Shown here piece after piece: positions 1 to 8,280 of a stretch of DNA of 64,000 nt (position 1 is the stretch's first letter; every line of letters starts with the position of its first letter). The position numbers and the translations under genes are program-made. The notes beneath the pieces are model-generated. The model had not been told where the DNA came from. It did not search any database and was given only the letters and a program-made list of their open reading frames with translations. The stretch comes from Gordonia soli NBRC 108243 (GTDB lineage: Bacteria; Actinomycetota; Actinomycetes; Mycobacteriales; Mycobacteriaceae). The DNA lies in contig NZ_BANX01000011.1 of assembly GCF_000334455.1 (NCBI RefSeq), positions 248,001 through 312,000 of the forward strand, written 5' to 3'.

Positions 1-550
1 GGCACCCGACGATCTCGGACTTGATGTACCCGGCGATCTGATACGCGTAGACGAATCCCCACTGCGCGGCGGAGAACCGGTAGTCGCGGGGTGTGTCGAC
101 AGCGGTGACCTCTCCGCCGAAGCACTGTCCGAAGATGTGCCGGACCCGCGGCAGGTGGTAGCGCCAGCTGATCGCGATCACGTGCTTCCATCCACGCTCG
201 GATGCCAGACGTTCCACATATCCCGCCTCGCCACGGGTCGTCGACGGATCCGGCTCGAAGCAGATCACCTCGACACCGGGAATCCGTGCACGGCAGTACT
301 GCTCGGTGACATCGTCGCCGCGACCGTAGGGATCGGAGATCAGCACCGTCGATGCCAGACCGCGCCGCGCGAGGTCGAGCCCGTATTGTTCCCGACCGTC
401 GTGCTCACCACCGAGCACCACGATCGCGTCGGCCGGACGCAGTCGATCGGCCGACGCATCGGCGAACACGGCCCCACCGACCAGACCGTAGGTCACCGCG
501 GCGATGGCGACGACGAGCACCGCCACCAGCCCGATGAGTCGCCCACGCAC
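1..550 (-). CDS. DUF218/YdcF-family membrane-anchored protein, 3' end outside window
   Basis: About 183 residues are visible and the C-terminus lies beyond the window edge. The GTG start is followed by a hydrophobic segment (about residues 5-28) that looks like a signal anchor, then by DAIVVLGG at residues 41-48, the usual first strand of the DUF218 (YdcF/ElyC/SanA) fold. Later GEAGYVERLA and AISWRYHLPR agree with the family's helix and the SxxxHxxR-like region. Members are implicated in envelope metabolism but have no agreed reaction. The frame stays open upstream for about 180 bases without a good ATG or GTG, so the start is provisional. A second DUF218 protein lies at 41440-42006. Confidence 0.8.
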   Translation of the reverse strand, partial: MRGRLIGLVAVLVVAIAAVTYGLVGGAVFADASADRLRPADAIVVLGGEHDGREQYGLDLARRGLASTVLISDPYGRGDDVTEQYCRARIPGVEVICFEPDPSTTRGEAGYVERLASERGWKHVIAISWRYHLPRVRHIFGQCFGGEVTAVDTPRDYRFSAAQWGFVYAYQIAGYIKSEIVGC

Positions 551-730
551 CCCGCCGAGCTTACCGGGGAGCGCACGACCACCGTCGCAACGAGGCGATC
601 GGCGACCTCCGACCCGACTGCGCGACAGCCGATCCCGCCGATGCCCGAGTATCTCGACACCCGCAACCCGGCCGCACGGGCGGACCGCAGCGGAGGGGTC
701 AGCAGGGTCCGGGTCAGCAGGGTCGGACGG

Positions 731-1792
731 TCAGCCCAGGATCTCGCGCAGCTGGCCCATGTCCTCCACCCGATCCGCGTGAGTCGGGGCGGCGGGAGAT
801 GCCAGCAGGACTCCGACACCGGACGAGCGGAAGGCCTCCACCCGTTCGGCCACCAGCGACCGCGGGCCGATCAGCGACATCGCCTTCACCAGGTCGTCGG
901 GCACCGCCGCGGCCGCCTCGACCTTCTTGCCGTCGAGGTAGAGATCCTGGATCAGCTTCGCCTCGTCGGCGTATCCGTACCGGACGGCCAGCGCGTTGTA
1001 GAAGTTCTTGCCACGCGCACCCATGCCGCCGATGTAGAGGGCGGCGTGGTGACGGACCACCTGCAGCGCGTTCTCGATCTCGGTCTCGTCCTCGGAGATC
1101 AGCGCCGACGCCTGCACCACGATCTTCAGATCGGGCAGCGACGGATCGCGCTTGGCCTTGCCCGCGGCAAGCGGCTCACCGAAGGCGGCCTCGACGTATT
1201 CGGGGTGGTAGAGGAACGGCTGGAACTCCTCGAACAGCTCGGCGGCGAGTTCGGTGTTCTTTGGTCCGATGGCGGCGAGCAGCATCGGAATCCGGTCGCG
1301 GACCGGATGATTGATGATCTTGAGCGGCTTGCCGAGCCCGGTCCCGCCATCTTCTTTGGTCAGCGGGAGTGTGTAGTGCTTACCGCGGTAGTCGGTCTTC
1401 TCCCGACGCCAGATCTTGCGGCAGATCTCGGCGTGCTCACGCGCCCGCCCCAGCGGATAGTCGTACTTGACCCCGTGGAACCCTTCGATCACCTGCGGCC
1501 CCGACGCCCCGATGCCGAGCACCGCGCGTCCGCCGCTGATGTAGTCCAGGCCGGCTGCGGTCATGGCGAGGTTCGACGGCGTCCGCGAGTACATCGGCAG
1601 GATCGCGGTCTGCAATTCCATGGTCTTCGTGCGCGCCGCGATGTAGCCCAGCTGGCTCACCGCGTCGAAACTGTATGCCTCCGGGACGGCGACGCGACCC
1701 ACGCCCGCCGACTCGAAATCTGCGAGATTGTCGATGGTCTCGCGGAAGTCACCCGCGTAGTTGATCGGCATGCCCAGCGTCATCGATGTCAT
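731..1792 (-). CDS. LLM-class F420-dependent oxidoreductase (luciferase-like)
   Basis: A 353-residue protein of the luciferase-like monooxygenase superfamily, whose actinobacterial members mostly use the deazaflavin F420 for two-electron redox on an unknown substrate. Family signs are the N-terminal strand MTLGMPINYAG, the run of TIM-barrel repeats, the RAVLGIGASGPQVIEGFHG segment (about residue 90) that corresponds to the cofactor-binding loop, and the C-terminal region PRSLVAERVEAFRSSGVGVLL. The ATG at 1792 is preferred; a GTG at 1810 would add six residues. It is divergent from pitA and shares with it a 205 bp intergenic region carrying two direct repeats and a dyad. The substrate cannot be inferred from the neighbours. 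Confidence 0.85.
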   Translation of the reverse strand: MTSMTLGMPINYAGDFRETIDNLADFESAGVGRVAVPEAYSFDAVSQLGYIAARTKTMELQTAILPMYSRTPSNLAMTAAGLDYISGGRAVLGIGASGPQVIEGFHGVKYDYPLGRAREHAEICRKIWRREKTDYRGKHYTLPLTKEDGGTGLGKPLKIINHPVRDRIPMLLAAIGPKNTELAAELFEEFQPFLYHPEYVEAAFGEPLAAGKAKRDPSLPDLKIVVQASALISEDETEIENALQVVRHHAALYIGGMGARGKNFYNALAVRYGYADEAKLIQDLYLDGKKVEAAAAVPDDLVKAMSLIGPRSLVAERVEAFRSSGVGVLLASPAAPTHADRVEDMGQLREILG

Positions 1793-1884
1793 ACCGACGG
1801 ATTCTCGCACAGGGGTCCCAGCGCGACCGAGCCCTCGTTCGGACGGACAAATCGGACATCATCGTTGTACCGTGCAAAGTGGCT

Positions 1885-1903
1885 GGATGAACAATGGGTG
1901 AAC
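1885..1903 (+). promoter_or_regulatory. PHO-box-like direct repeat between the oxidoreductase and pitA
   Basis: Two copies of GGRTGAAC (1885-1892 and 1896-1903) lie 11 bp apart. Read on the other strand they are GTTCACC-type units at an 11 bp period, the arrangement of actinobacterial PhoP/RegX3 PHO boxes. The site is about 95 bp before the phosphate transporter start, which makes phosphate control plausible but unproven. Confidence 0.45.
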
Positions 1904-1906
1904 AGT

Positions 1907-1928
1907 GCATGTTGCGCCAGAAACATGC
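1907..1928. promoter_or_regulatory. Dyad GCATGTT-N8-AACATGC upstream of pitA
   Basis: A perfect 7 bp inverted repeat with an 8 bp spacer lies directly after the PHO-box-like repeat and about 70 bp before the pitA start. It has the size of a dimeric regulator's operator; no regulator is assigned. Confidence 0.35.
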
Positions 1929-1997
1929 TGCTCACCGGGTCATTTTACTATCTCTTTCCTTTTCCCGGTTTGCGAGGACACGACCGATGATTACGGC

Positions 1998-3221
1998 ATG
2001 AGCGCAGAGATGCTGATCCTGGTGCTGTTGGTGATCACAGCACTGGGGTTCGATTTCACCAACGGTTTCCACGACACCGGAAACGCGATGGCCACGTCCA
2101 TCGCCACGCGGGCCCTCAAGCCCAAGACCGCGGTCACCCTCGCGGCCCTCCTCAACCTCGTCGGCGCCTTTCTCTCGGTCGAGGTCGCGGCGACCATCAC
2201 CAAGGACGTCCTCAAGGTGCAGGACAAGGGCGGTGAGCTGGTCACCGGCATCACGCCGACCACCGGCCTCATCATCATCTTCGCCGGCCTCATCGGCGGC
2301 ATCCTGTGGAATCTGCTGACCTGGCTGTTCGGTCTGCCCTCCAGCTCGTCGCACGCGCTCTTCGGCGGCTTGATCGGCTCGGGCATGGCGGCACTCGGCA
2401 CGTCCGGCGTCAACTGGGACGGCATCGTCAACAAGATCATCATCCCGGGCGTGATGGCCCCGGTCATCGCCTGCGTCGTCGCCGCCTGCGGCACGTTCCT
2501 CGTCTACGCGATCACCAAGACGATCGTGCAGGCCAAGAAGGAGCAGGGCTTCCGATGGGGGCAGGTCGCCACCGCCTCGCTGGTCGCGCTCGCCCATGGC
2601 ACCGGCGACGCGCAGAAGACCATGGGCGTCATCGCGCTCGCGCTGATCACCACCGGCCACCTCGCCGCCGACTCCGTCAAGGAGGGACTCCCCCTCTGGG
2701 TCATCGTGAGCTGCGCCCTCGCCATCGCGCTCGGCACCTACATCGGCGGATGGCGCGTCATCCGCACCCTGGGCAAGGGCCTGGTCGAGATCGAGTCGCC
2801 GCAGGGCATGGCCGCCGAGGCGTCCTCGGCCGCCATCATCCTGACCTCCAGCGCATCGGGTATGGCCCTCTCCACCACCCACGTCGCCACCGGCTCGATC
2901 CTCGGGTCCGGCGTCGGCAAGAAGGGTGCCAAGGTCCGCTGGGCCGTCGCCGGCCGGATGGCCGTCGCCTGGATCATCACGCTGCCGTCCGCGGGCCTCG
3001 TCGGCGCGTTCACCTTCTGGATCGCCAACACCATCGGCGGTGCCGCCGGCGCCATCGTCATCTTCCTGATCCTGGTCGCGCTCTCCGGACTCATGTATTG
3101 GAAGGCGCAGCAGCAGAAGGTCGATTCCAACAACGTCAACGACGAATGGGACGACAGCACCAACAGCGTCATCCCGGCCGACGAGCGGGACGAGGCCAAG
3201 GCCCCGACCCCGACCGCCTGA
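1998..3221 (+). CDS. pitA: PiT-family inorganic phosphate permease
   Basis: A 407-residue multi-pass membrane protein of the PiT family, which imports metal-phosphate using the proton gradient (low-affinity phosphate uptake). The duplicated signature is visible: GFDFTNGFHDTGNAM at residues 17-31 and LAHGTGDAQKTMG near 199-210, each followed by a Ser/Thr-rich half-motif, SSSSHALFGG near 116-124 and LSTTHVATGS near 291-300. About ten hydrophobic segments run through the chain and the C-terminus is a charged tail. The ATG at 1998 is chosen because the longer frame from 1905 adds a non-conserved leader. It is followed after 26 bases by a small membrane protein and two DUF3349 genes, the order known around M. 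tuberculosis pitA. Length is normal for the family. Confidence 0.93.
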   Translation: MSAEMLILVLLVITALGFDFTNGFHDTGNAMATSIATRALKPKTAVTLAALLNLVGAFLSVEVAATITKDVLKVQDKGGELVTGITPTTGLIIIFAGLIGGILWNLLTWLFGLPSSSSHALFGGLIGSGMAALGTSGVNWDGIVNKIIIPGVMAPVIACVVAACGTFLVYAITKTIVQAKKEQGFRWGQVATASLVALAHGTGDAQKTMGVIALALITTGHLAADSVKEGLPLWVIVSCALAIALGTYIGGWRVIRTLGKGLVEIESPQGMAAEASSAAIILTSSASGMALSTTHVATGSILGSGVGKKGAKVRWAVAGRMAVAWIITLPSAGLVGAFTFWIANTIGGAAGAIVIFLILVALSGLMYWKAQQQKVDSNNVNDEWDDSTNSVIPADERDEAKAPTPTA

Positions 3222-3247
3222 TCAGACGATCCCAAAGGAACACACTC

Positions 3248-3532
3248 ATGCATGAACTCGAGGCCATCGGCCGGGTCCTCCTGGTCGGCCTGATCTTCGG
3301 CGCCGGACTCCCCGCCCTCTTCGCGGTGGGACTGCGCACCTACGCCCTCGGGCAGGGCGACGCCGACGCCGACGGCACCACGCACGCACAGAATCCCGCC
3401 CTCAAGGCCGCCGGCTGGGTGCTCTTCTTCCTGATCGCCGCGATCATCGTGGTCGCGGTCCTCTGGATCGCCCGGGCGAGCATCAACTACCACCTGCACA
3501 TCAACCTGTTCCCGTTCGCGCCGACGAAATGA
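3248..3532 (+). CDS. Small two-helix membrane protein (Rv0544c-like)
   Basis: A 94-residue protein with two predicted membrane helices, about residues 9-30 and 54-75, separated by an Asp/Gly-rich loop (QGDADADG). The start follows an AAAGGAAC ribosome binding site. It lies 26 bases after pitA and 9 bases before the first DUF3349 gene, so it is almost certainly cotranscribed with both. This position matches the conserved membrane protein next to pitA in mycobacteria. No function is known; the linkage suggests an accessory role around phosphate transport, which is inference only. Confidence 0.8.
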   Translation: MHELEAIGRVLLVGLIFGAGLPALFAVGLRTYALGQGDADADGTTHAQNPALKAAGWVLFFLIAAIIVVAVLWIARASINYHLHINLFPFAPTK

Positions 3533-3541
3533 GTTGAGCCA

Positions 3542-3892
3542 GTGACCGACAATGCCAACGCCAACGCCAATGCGACCGCCCCGGACCGGAGCAAGTTCGA
3601 GTCGATCCTGGACTGGTTGCGCGCCGGCTACCCGGAGGGTGTCCCGCCCACCGACTACTTCCCGCTGCTCGCCCTCCTCGCCCGCACGCTCGACGAGCGT
3701 CAGATCACCGATGCGATCCTGACGATGTTCCGCGAGCACGGCACCGAGGAGCCGATCACCGAGGAGAAGATCCAGCAGGCGATCGCCGCGGTGATCAACG
3801 ACCAGCCCAATCCCGAAGAGGTGAACCAGGTCGCCTCGCGGCTGGCCGCCGTCGGATGGCCGCTGGCGTCGACCGAGCCGGTCTCCTCCTGA
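3542..3892 (+). CDS. DUF3349 protein, copy 1
   Basis: A 116-residue small acidic helical protein starting with GTG. After an Asn/Ala repeat (residues 4-11) it carries the DUF3349 signature LDWLRAGYPEGVPPTDYFPLLALLAR, then a helix pair ending in the C-terminal VASRLAAVGWPL motif. The family is restricted to mycolate actinobacteria; structures of mycobacterial members are known but the biochemical role is not. It lies 9 bases downstream of the small membrane protein and is followed by a strong hairpin at 3917-3942, so it is probably the last gene of the pitA transcript. A paralog follows at 4001. Confidence 0.88.
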   Translation: MTDNANANANATAPDRSKFESILDWLRAGYPEGVPPTDYFPLLALLARTLDERQITDAILTMFREHGTEEPITEEKIQQAIAAVINDQPNPEEVNQVASRLAAVGWPLASTEPVSS

Positions 3893-3916
3893 TCAACCGC
3901 TCCATCCATCTCGACC

Positions 3917-3942
3917 CAGTGGCGCCGGCAACGGCGCCACTG
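3917..3942 (+). terminator. Intrinsic-type terminator after the pitA operon
   Basis: A perfect 10 bp stem CAGTGGCGCC / GGCGCCACTG with a 6-base loop lies 24 bases after the DUF3349 stop codon. The following bases (GCATTTC) are only mildly T-rich, as is usual in high-GC actinobacteria. Confidence 0.7.
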
Positions 3943-4000
3943 GCATTTCACCGCACATACAATCGGCGTCCTACGCCGAGCGACGCCGAAGGGGGCTCAC

Positions 4001-4321
4001 GTGGACCGACCGCAATTCCTCCGACGGATCGTCGACTGGCTCCGCGCGGGCTACCCGAACGGGGTACCGCAGGACGACTTCATCCCCCTCGTCGCCCTCC
4101 TCCGTCGGCAACTGAGCGACGACGAGGTGCAATCGGTCTCGGCCGAGCTCATCGAAGAATCCGATCCCCCACCGGAGCCCATCTCCCGGATCGACGCGGG
4201 CGTGAAGATCACCAAGGTCACCGACGAACTCCCGTCCGACGCCGACATCGCCCGGATCCGTGCCCATCTCGAGTCGGTCGGGTGGCCGTTCGACGACGGC
4301 GATGGGCCGTCGGCGGACTGA
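4001..4321 (+). CDS. DUF3349 protein, copy 2
   Basis: A 106-residue paralog of the preceding gene: RIVDWLRAGYPNGVPQDDFIPLVALLRRQL near the N-terminus and ARIRAHLESVGWPF at the C-terminus match copy 1 position by position, while the central region differs. It starts with GTG after a GAAGGGGG ribosome binding site and stands behind the copy 1 terminator, so it may have its own promoter. It converges with the ABC exporter operon with only 41 bases between the stop codons. The tandem arrangement indicates local duplication. Function unknown. Confidence 0.85.
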   Translation: MDRPQFLRRIVDWLRAGYPNGVPQDDFIPLVALLRRQLSDDEVQSVSAELIEESDPPPEPISRIDAGVKITKVTDELPSDADIARIRAHLESVGWPFDDGDGPSAD

Positions 4322-4362
4322 GGGATCGAGCGGACTGCGCGGACCGGGCGGACCGTGACGGA

Positions 4363-6348
4363 TCAGCCGGTCGGTCCGGATGCCGCCCCTGATCCCGACG
4401 CCGATCCGACGGCCGCCCCGTCCGTCACCACATCCGCGCGGCATCGCCGGGCATAGAGACCGTCCGCGGCGAGCAGGTCGGCGTGCGTCCCGACCTCGAC
4501 CACCTGTCCGTCCTCGAGCACCACGATCTGATCGGCTCGCGCAGCAGTCGCCAACCGATGTGTGATCAGCAACGTGGTGGTCCGACTCCGGAGTCGGTGC
4601 AGCGCCTGCTGGATGAGCAACTCGGTGCGCGGGTCCGCGGCGCTCGTGGCCTCGTCCAGGATCAGGATCGACGGTTCCGCAGCCATGGCCCGGGTCACCG
4701 TGATGAGCTGCCGCTCACCGGCGCTGAGGTTGTCGGCATCGTGGCCGACCGCGGTGTCGAGTCCGTCCGGTAGCGCGGCGATGATCTGTCCGACGTGGCC
4801 GTCGACGAGCGCCCGCTCGAGCCGGGCGTCGGCCCCGGTGACATCCGCTGCGGGCTCGGCGGCATCCGGCGGTGCACCGTAGGCGATGTTCTCGCGCACG
4901 GTCCCGGTGAACAACCACGGCTCCTGGGTCACCACGGCCATCGCCGACCGGGTGGCGTCCCGGCCGAGGGTCCGGATGTCGGTGCCGTCGATGCGGATCC
5001 GACCGCCGTCGGTCGGGTAGAACGCCTGCAGCAACCGGGTCAGAGTGGTCTTGCCCGACCCCGTCGAGCCGACGATCGCAGTCGTACTGCCCGACCCGAT
5101 CGTGAAGCTGACGCCACGCAGCACCGGCGTCTCGGGGTCGTAGGCGAAATCTACCGCATCGAAATCGATCTCGGGCGGCCGGTGATGGCGCCCGGTCTGC
5201 ACGCCGCCGACGGCACCGTCGATCGCCATGGCCTGGATGTCCGCGGCCTCTGGCCTGTCGCCACCGTTCATCGACGTGCCGTGGTCGTCGTCCTCCGGGG
5301 TCTCGAGGACCTCCCGCACCTTGCCCGCCGACACCGACCCCGACTGGATGCGGGGGTAGAACGCGGCGAGCTCGCGCATGCCGCTGCTCAACTGCTGCGA
5401 CAGCAGGATGACCGCCTGTGCCGCACCCAGACTCAGGTCACCGTGGATCACCTGGATGCCGCCGACGACGGCGAGGGTCACGAAGACCGCGGAGTTGACG
5501 GCAGTCACCAGCGGCGCCAGTGTCCCCGACGCCCACTGCGCCGAGCGGACCGAACCGAAGAGCCGATCGTTCAACTCGTCGAAACGACGCCCGGTGATCG
5601 ACTCCGCACCGTACGCCGACACCATCCGGCGCGCGCTGAGTTCTTCTTCGATGTGCCCGGTGAGCACGGCGGTGGTCGTCCACTGCGTCACCAGGTGGGG
5701 GCGCGCGCGGCGCGCGACCAGCACCGCGAGCACCGCCGACACCGGTGCGGCGATCAGCGCGATTGCGGCAAGCAGGGGCGAGACCACGAACAGGAGCACC
5801 GTCACCACCACGACGGTCAGGACACTCGTCGGCGCGCTCACCAGAATCGGTCCGACCACGGTGGTGGCATTGTCGGTGTGCGCGGTGATCTTGCTCATCA
5901 ACTCACCGCGCGAACCGGATTCGAGCACGCGCAGTGGTAACCGGTGGATCTTCGCCTCGACCCGGGCCCGGAGCCCGTACACGGCGCGGGCGATGGCCGA
6001 GGTCAGCAACAGACCTTGACTGAGGTTGCAGACGAAGATCGCGACGAACAGTGTCGCCTGCACCCCGACCAGCGTCCACAACCGTGACCACGGCATCGGT
6101 TCCGGTCCCGAGGCCCCGTCGACGATCACGTTGGTGATCGCGCCGTAGATCAGCGGGGTGACGATCGAGCCGCAGACGCCCAGCGTGGCCAACGCGGTGA
6201 CGGTGAATCGTCGGCGACGCGGCAGGGCGATCTGACGGAGCAACCAGACCAGCGAGCCCTCCCGCGACGGTGCCGTCTCGCGTGGCTTCGCGGCAGCTGC
6301 ACTCTGGTGTGTCGGGGTGGCCGGCCGGCTCGTCGTCGACTCAGGCAC
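4363..6348 (-). CDS. ABC exporter half-transporter B, catalytically complete nucleotide site
   Basis: A 661-residue type IV ABC exporter: an N-terminal six-helix membrane domain (about residues 45-330) and a C-terminal nucleotide-binding domain. Visible motifs are Walker A GSTGSGKTTL (near residue 425), a signature LSAGERQ (near 540; Ala replaces the usual Gly), Walker B with catalytic glutamate ILILDEATS (near 563) and the H-loop histidine ITHRLAT. The GTG start at 6348 overlaps the last codons of the partner gene by 8 bases, indicating translational coupling. With the partner it should form a heterodimer that exports a lipophilic compound, drug or peptide across the membrane. The substrate is unknown; the peptide gene upstream is one candidate. 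Confidence 0.88.
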   Translation of the reverse strand: MPESTTSRPATPTHQSAAAAKPRETAPSREGSLVWLLRQIALPRRRRFTVTALATLGVCGSIVTPLIYGAITNVIVDGASGPEPMPWSRLWTLVGVQATLFVAIFVCNLSQGLLLTSAIARAVYGLRARVEAKIHRLPLRVLESGSRGELMSKITAHTDNATTVVGPILVSAPTSVLTVVVVTVLLFVVSPLLAAIALIAAPVSAVLAVLVARRARPHLVTQWTTTAVLTGHIEEELSARRMVSAYGAESITGRRFDELNDRLFGSVRSAQWASGTLAPLVTAVNSAVFVTLAVVGGIQVIHGDLSLGAAQAVILLSQQLSSGMRELAAFYPRIQSGSVSAGKVREVLETPEDDDHGTSMNGGDRPEAADIQAMAIDGAVGGVQTGRHHRPPEIDFDAVDFAYDPETPVLRGVSFTIGSGSTTAIVGSTGSGKTTLTRLLQAFYPTDGGRIRIDGTDIRTLGRDATRSAMAVVTQEPWLFTGTVRENIAYGAPPDAAEPAADVTGADARLERALVDGHVGQIIAALPDGLDTAVGHDADNLSAGERQLITVTRAMAAEPSILILDEATSAADPRTELLIQQALHRLRSRTTTLLITHRLATAARADQIVVLEDGQVVEVGTHADLLAADGLYARRCRADVVTDGAAVGSASGSGAASGPTG

Positions 6349-8149
6349 TGAGCACCGCCTGGGCCGAGGCCAGCTCCCGATAGATCGCCGACTGGGCCAA
6401 CAGGGTCGCGTCGTCTCCGATGTCGGTGATGCGGCCGCCGTCGATGACGGCAATGGTCTCGGCATGCCGTACCGACGAGACCCGTTGTGCGGCTACCACG
6501 ATCGTGGCATCGGGATGCGCATGTGCCAGGCGCGCGATGATGGTGCGCTCGGTGTCGACGTCGAGGGCGCTGAACGGGTCGTCGAGTACATAGAGCGCCG
6601 GTGCGCGGACCACCGCCCGTGCGAGAGCAAGTCGTTGTCGTTGTCCGCCGGAGAAGTTGCGCCCCTCCTGCGCCACCTTCGCCGACAGACCGTCGGATCG
6701 TGCGCGGACGAAATCGGCTGCCGCGGCGACCTCCAGGGCCGCCCAGAGCTCGTCGTCGGTGGCGTCCTCGCGACCGATGCGGAGGTTGTCGGCGATCGTG
6801 CCGGAGATCAGGGCGGTGCCCTGCGAGACGAACGCGGTCTGCGCCCGGAGCATCGCGGGTTCGATCCGCGCGAGGTCGACGTCGTCGCGCAGCACCGAAC
6901 CCGACGTCGGGTCGGCGAGCCGGACGAGGGTCGACAACAGCGTCGACTTCCCGCTGCCGGTACCCCCGATGATCCCCGTCGTGGTCCCGCGCCGACACAC
7001 CAGCGAGACGTCGGCGATCGCCGACACCGCTGCACCCGGATGACGGAAGGTGACGGCATCGAAGGTGATCGACGGCGGGGCGGGGCTGATGGACGAGACG
7101 GCCGTCGCGGGATTCGTCGACGGCGGCACCTCGGTGTCGAGGACCTCGGTGACCCGGGCCGCACTGGCCACCGCGCGGGGCAGTACAGCAGCCAGGATCG
7201 ACAGCACCGACACCGCGACCAGGATGTGCAACAGGTACCCGATGGTCGCCACGATCTGACCCACCTGCAGCATCCCGGCGTCGACGAACAGTGCGCCGAC
7301 TCCGGCGACGACCACGGTCGCGAGGTTGGCGATCACCGTGACCAGCGGCATCATCGCCGTCTGCAGACGACCGGCCCGCAACGACAACCCGGCGAGTTCG
7401 GTGTTCACCGAGTCGAAGCGGGCCATCTCGGCACCCTCTTGCCGAAAGGTCCGGATGATGGCCGTGCCGGTGATCTGCTCACGCACGGTCTCGTTCACGG
7501 CATCCAGACAGCGCTGGATGCGGCTCGAGATTGGCAGCAGCCGTCGGACCAGCAGCGTCACCACGACCACCAGGAGGATCCCGGCCGCCGCGATCGCCGG
7601 CGCGAGCCGCCAGCCCTGCGACAGCGACAGGATGATCGCACCGACCAGCATCAACGGCGCGGTGACGACGACGGTGAGGAATGTGAACGAGAACGACTGG
7701 ATGTTGATCACGTCGCCGGTCGACCTGGTCAGCAGGCTCGGTACCCCGAATCGGGCGGTCTCCGCGTCGCCGAAGGTCGCGATGTGCCCGTGCACTCGGG
7801 CACGGAGGTCCCGCGCGGTGGACGACGAGATGTGAGAGGCGAGGTATGTCGCCCCGAGCGACACCAGCAGGTTGCCGACCGCGACGGCCACCATGATCAC
7901 AGCGAGACGCTCGATGGTGTCGATGTCGCGGCGCAGGATGCCGTCGTCGATGATCGTCGCGTTCAGTGTCGGCTGCGCGAGCGTGGTGCCGACCGCCGCC
8001 ATCTGACACAGCGCGAAGGCGACTGCGAACCACTTGTGCCTGGTGATCGTCGCCCGGAGGAGTCGACCGAGTGCGCGTAGGTCCACACCGAATGAGTTCG
8101 TGGTGGCGGTGGGGACGTTCGAGGCTGCCGGTGCTCGGCGCTCACTCAT
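6341..8149 (-). CDS. ABC exporter half-transporter A with degenerate nucleotide site
   Basis: A 602-residue fused membrane/ATPase exporter half. It has six membrane helices in the first ~320 residues, Walker A GGTGSGKSTL near residue 395, signature FSGGQRQRLALARA near 500 and Walker B YVLDDPFSALD near 520. The residue after the Walker B aspartate is Asp rather than the catalytic Glu, and the H-loop His is replaced by Gln (VAAQRVSS). This is the degenerate half seen in heterodimeric exporters such as TM287/288 or BmrCD, so function requires the partner at 4363. Its ATG overlaps the stop of a 17-codon frame (ATGA), implying coupled translation from that short leader. There is no N-terminal C39 peptidase domain. 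Confidence 0.88.
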   Translation of the reverse strand: MSERRAPAASNVPTATTNSFGVDLRALGRLLRATITRHKWFAVAFALCQMAAVGTTLAQPTLNATIIDDGILRRDIDTIERLAVIMVAVAVGNLLVSLGATYLASHISSSTARDLRARVHGHIATFGDAETARFGVPSLLTRSTGDVINIQSFSFTFLTVVVTAPLMLVGAIILSLSQGWRLAPAIAAAGILLVVVVTLLVRRLLPISSRIQRCLDAVNETVREQITGTAIIRTFRQEGAEMARFDSVNTELAGLSLRAGRLQTAMMPLVTVIANLATVVVAGVGALFVDAGMLQVGQIVATIGYLLHILVAVSVLSILAAVLPRAVASAARVTEVLDTEVPPSTNPATAVSSISPAPPSITFDAVTFRHPGAAVSAIADVSLVCRRGTTTGIIGGTGSGKSTLLSTLVRLADPTSGSVLRDDVDLARIEPAMLRAQTAFVSQGTALISGTIADNLRIGREDATDDELWAALEVAAAADFVRARSDGLSAKVAQEGRNFSGGQRQRLALARAVVRAPALYVLDDPFSALDVDTERTIIARLAHAHPDATIVVAAQRVSSVRHAETIAVIDGGRITDIGDDATLLAQSAIYRELASAQAVLSA

Positions 8150-8199
8150 TCGCCGGAATCGCTGCCGTTGTCGAAGTCGAGTGCTTTCTCATCGGCCAT
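8146..8199 (-). CDS. 17-codon leader ORF coupled to the ABC exporter
   Basis: ATG at 8199 opens a frame of 17 residues (MADEKALDFDNGSDSGE) whose TGA overlaps the ATG of the exporter gene as ATGA. The peptide is strongly acidic, and its beginning resembles the MADS/MSDS starts of the two 39-residue peptides nearby. The leading stretch GAGATC upstream could serve as a weak ribosome binding site. It may be a regulatory leader peptide, a translational entry point for the exporter, or a remnant of a third peptide paralog. It is too short for statistical support from composition, so the call rests on the exact overlap. Confidence 0.4.
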   Translation of the reverse strand: MADEKALDFDNGSDSGE

Positions 8200-8223
8200 G
8201 ATCTCGGAGTCTAGGACGATACA

Positions 8224-8258
8224 AATCACCCCGCCACCACGATGGTGACGGGGTGATT
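8224..8258 (-). terminator. Hairpin between peptide 1 and the exporter operon
   Basis: A perfect 10 bp stem AATCACCCCG / CGGGGTGATT encloses an inner CACCA/TGGTG pairing, 22 bases after the stop codon of the 39-residue peptide at 8281, followed on the minus strand by a short T-run (TTTGTAT). It can end the peptide transcript or attenuate read-through into the exporter genes. Confidence 0.6.
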
Positions 8259-8280
8259 CGGATAGAGCGCTGAAAGCGAC

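Noticed and set aside
137-1990. A 617-codon plus-strand frame
   Set aside because: It is antisense to the DUF218 and F420-type oxidoreductase genes and has no recognizable motif.
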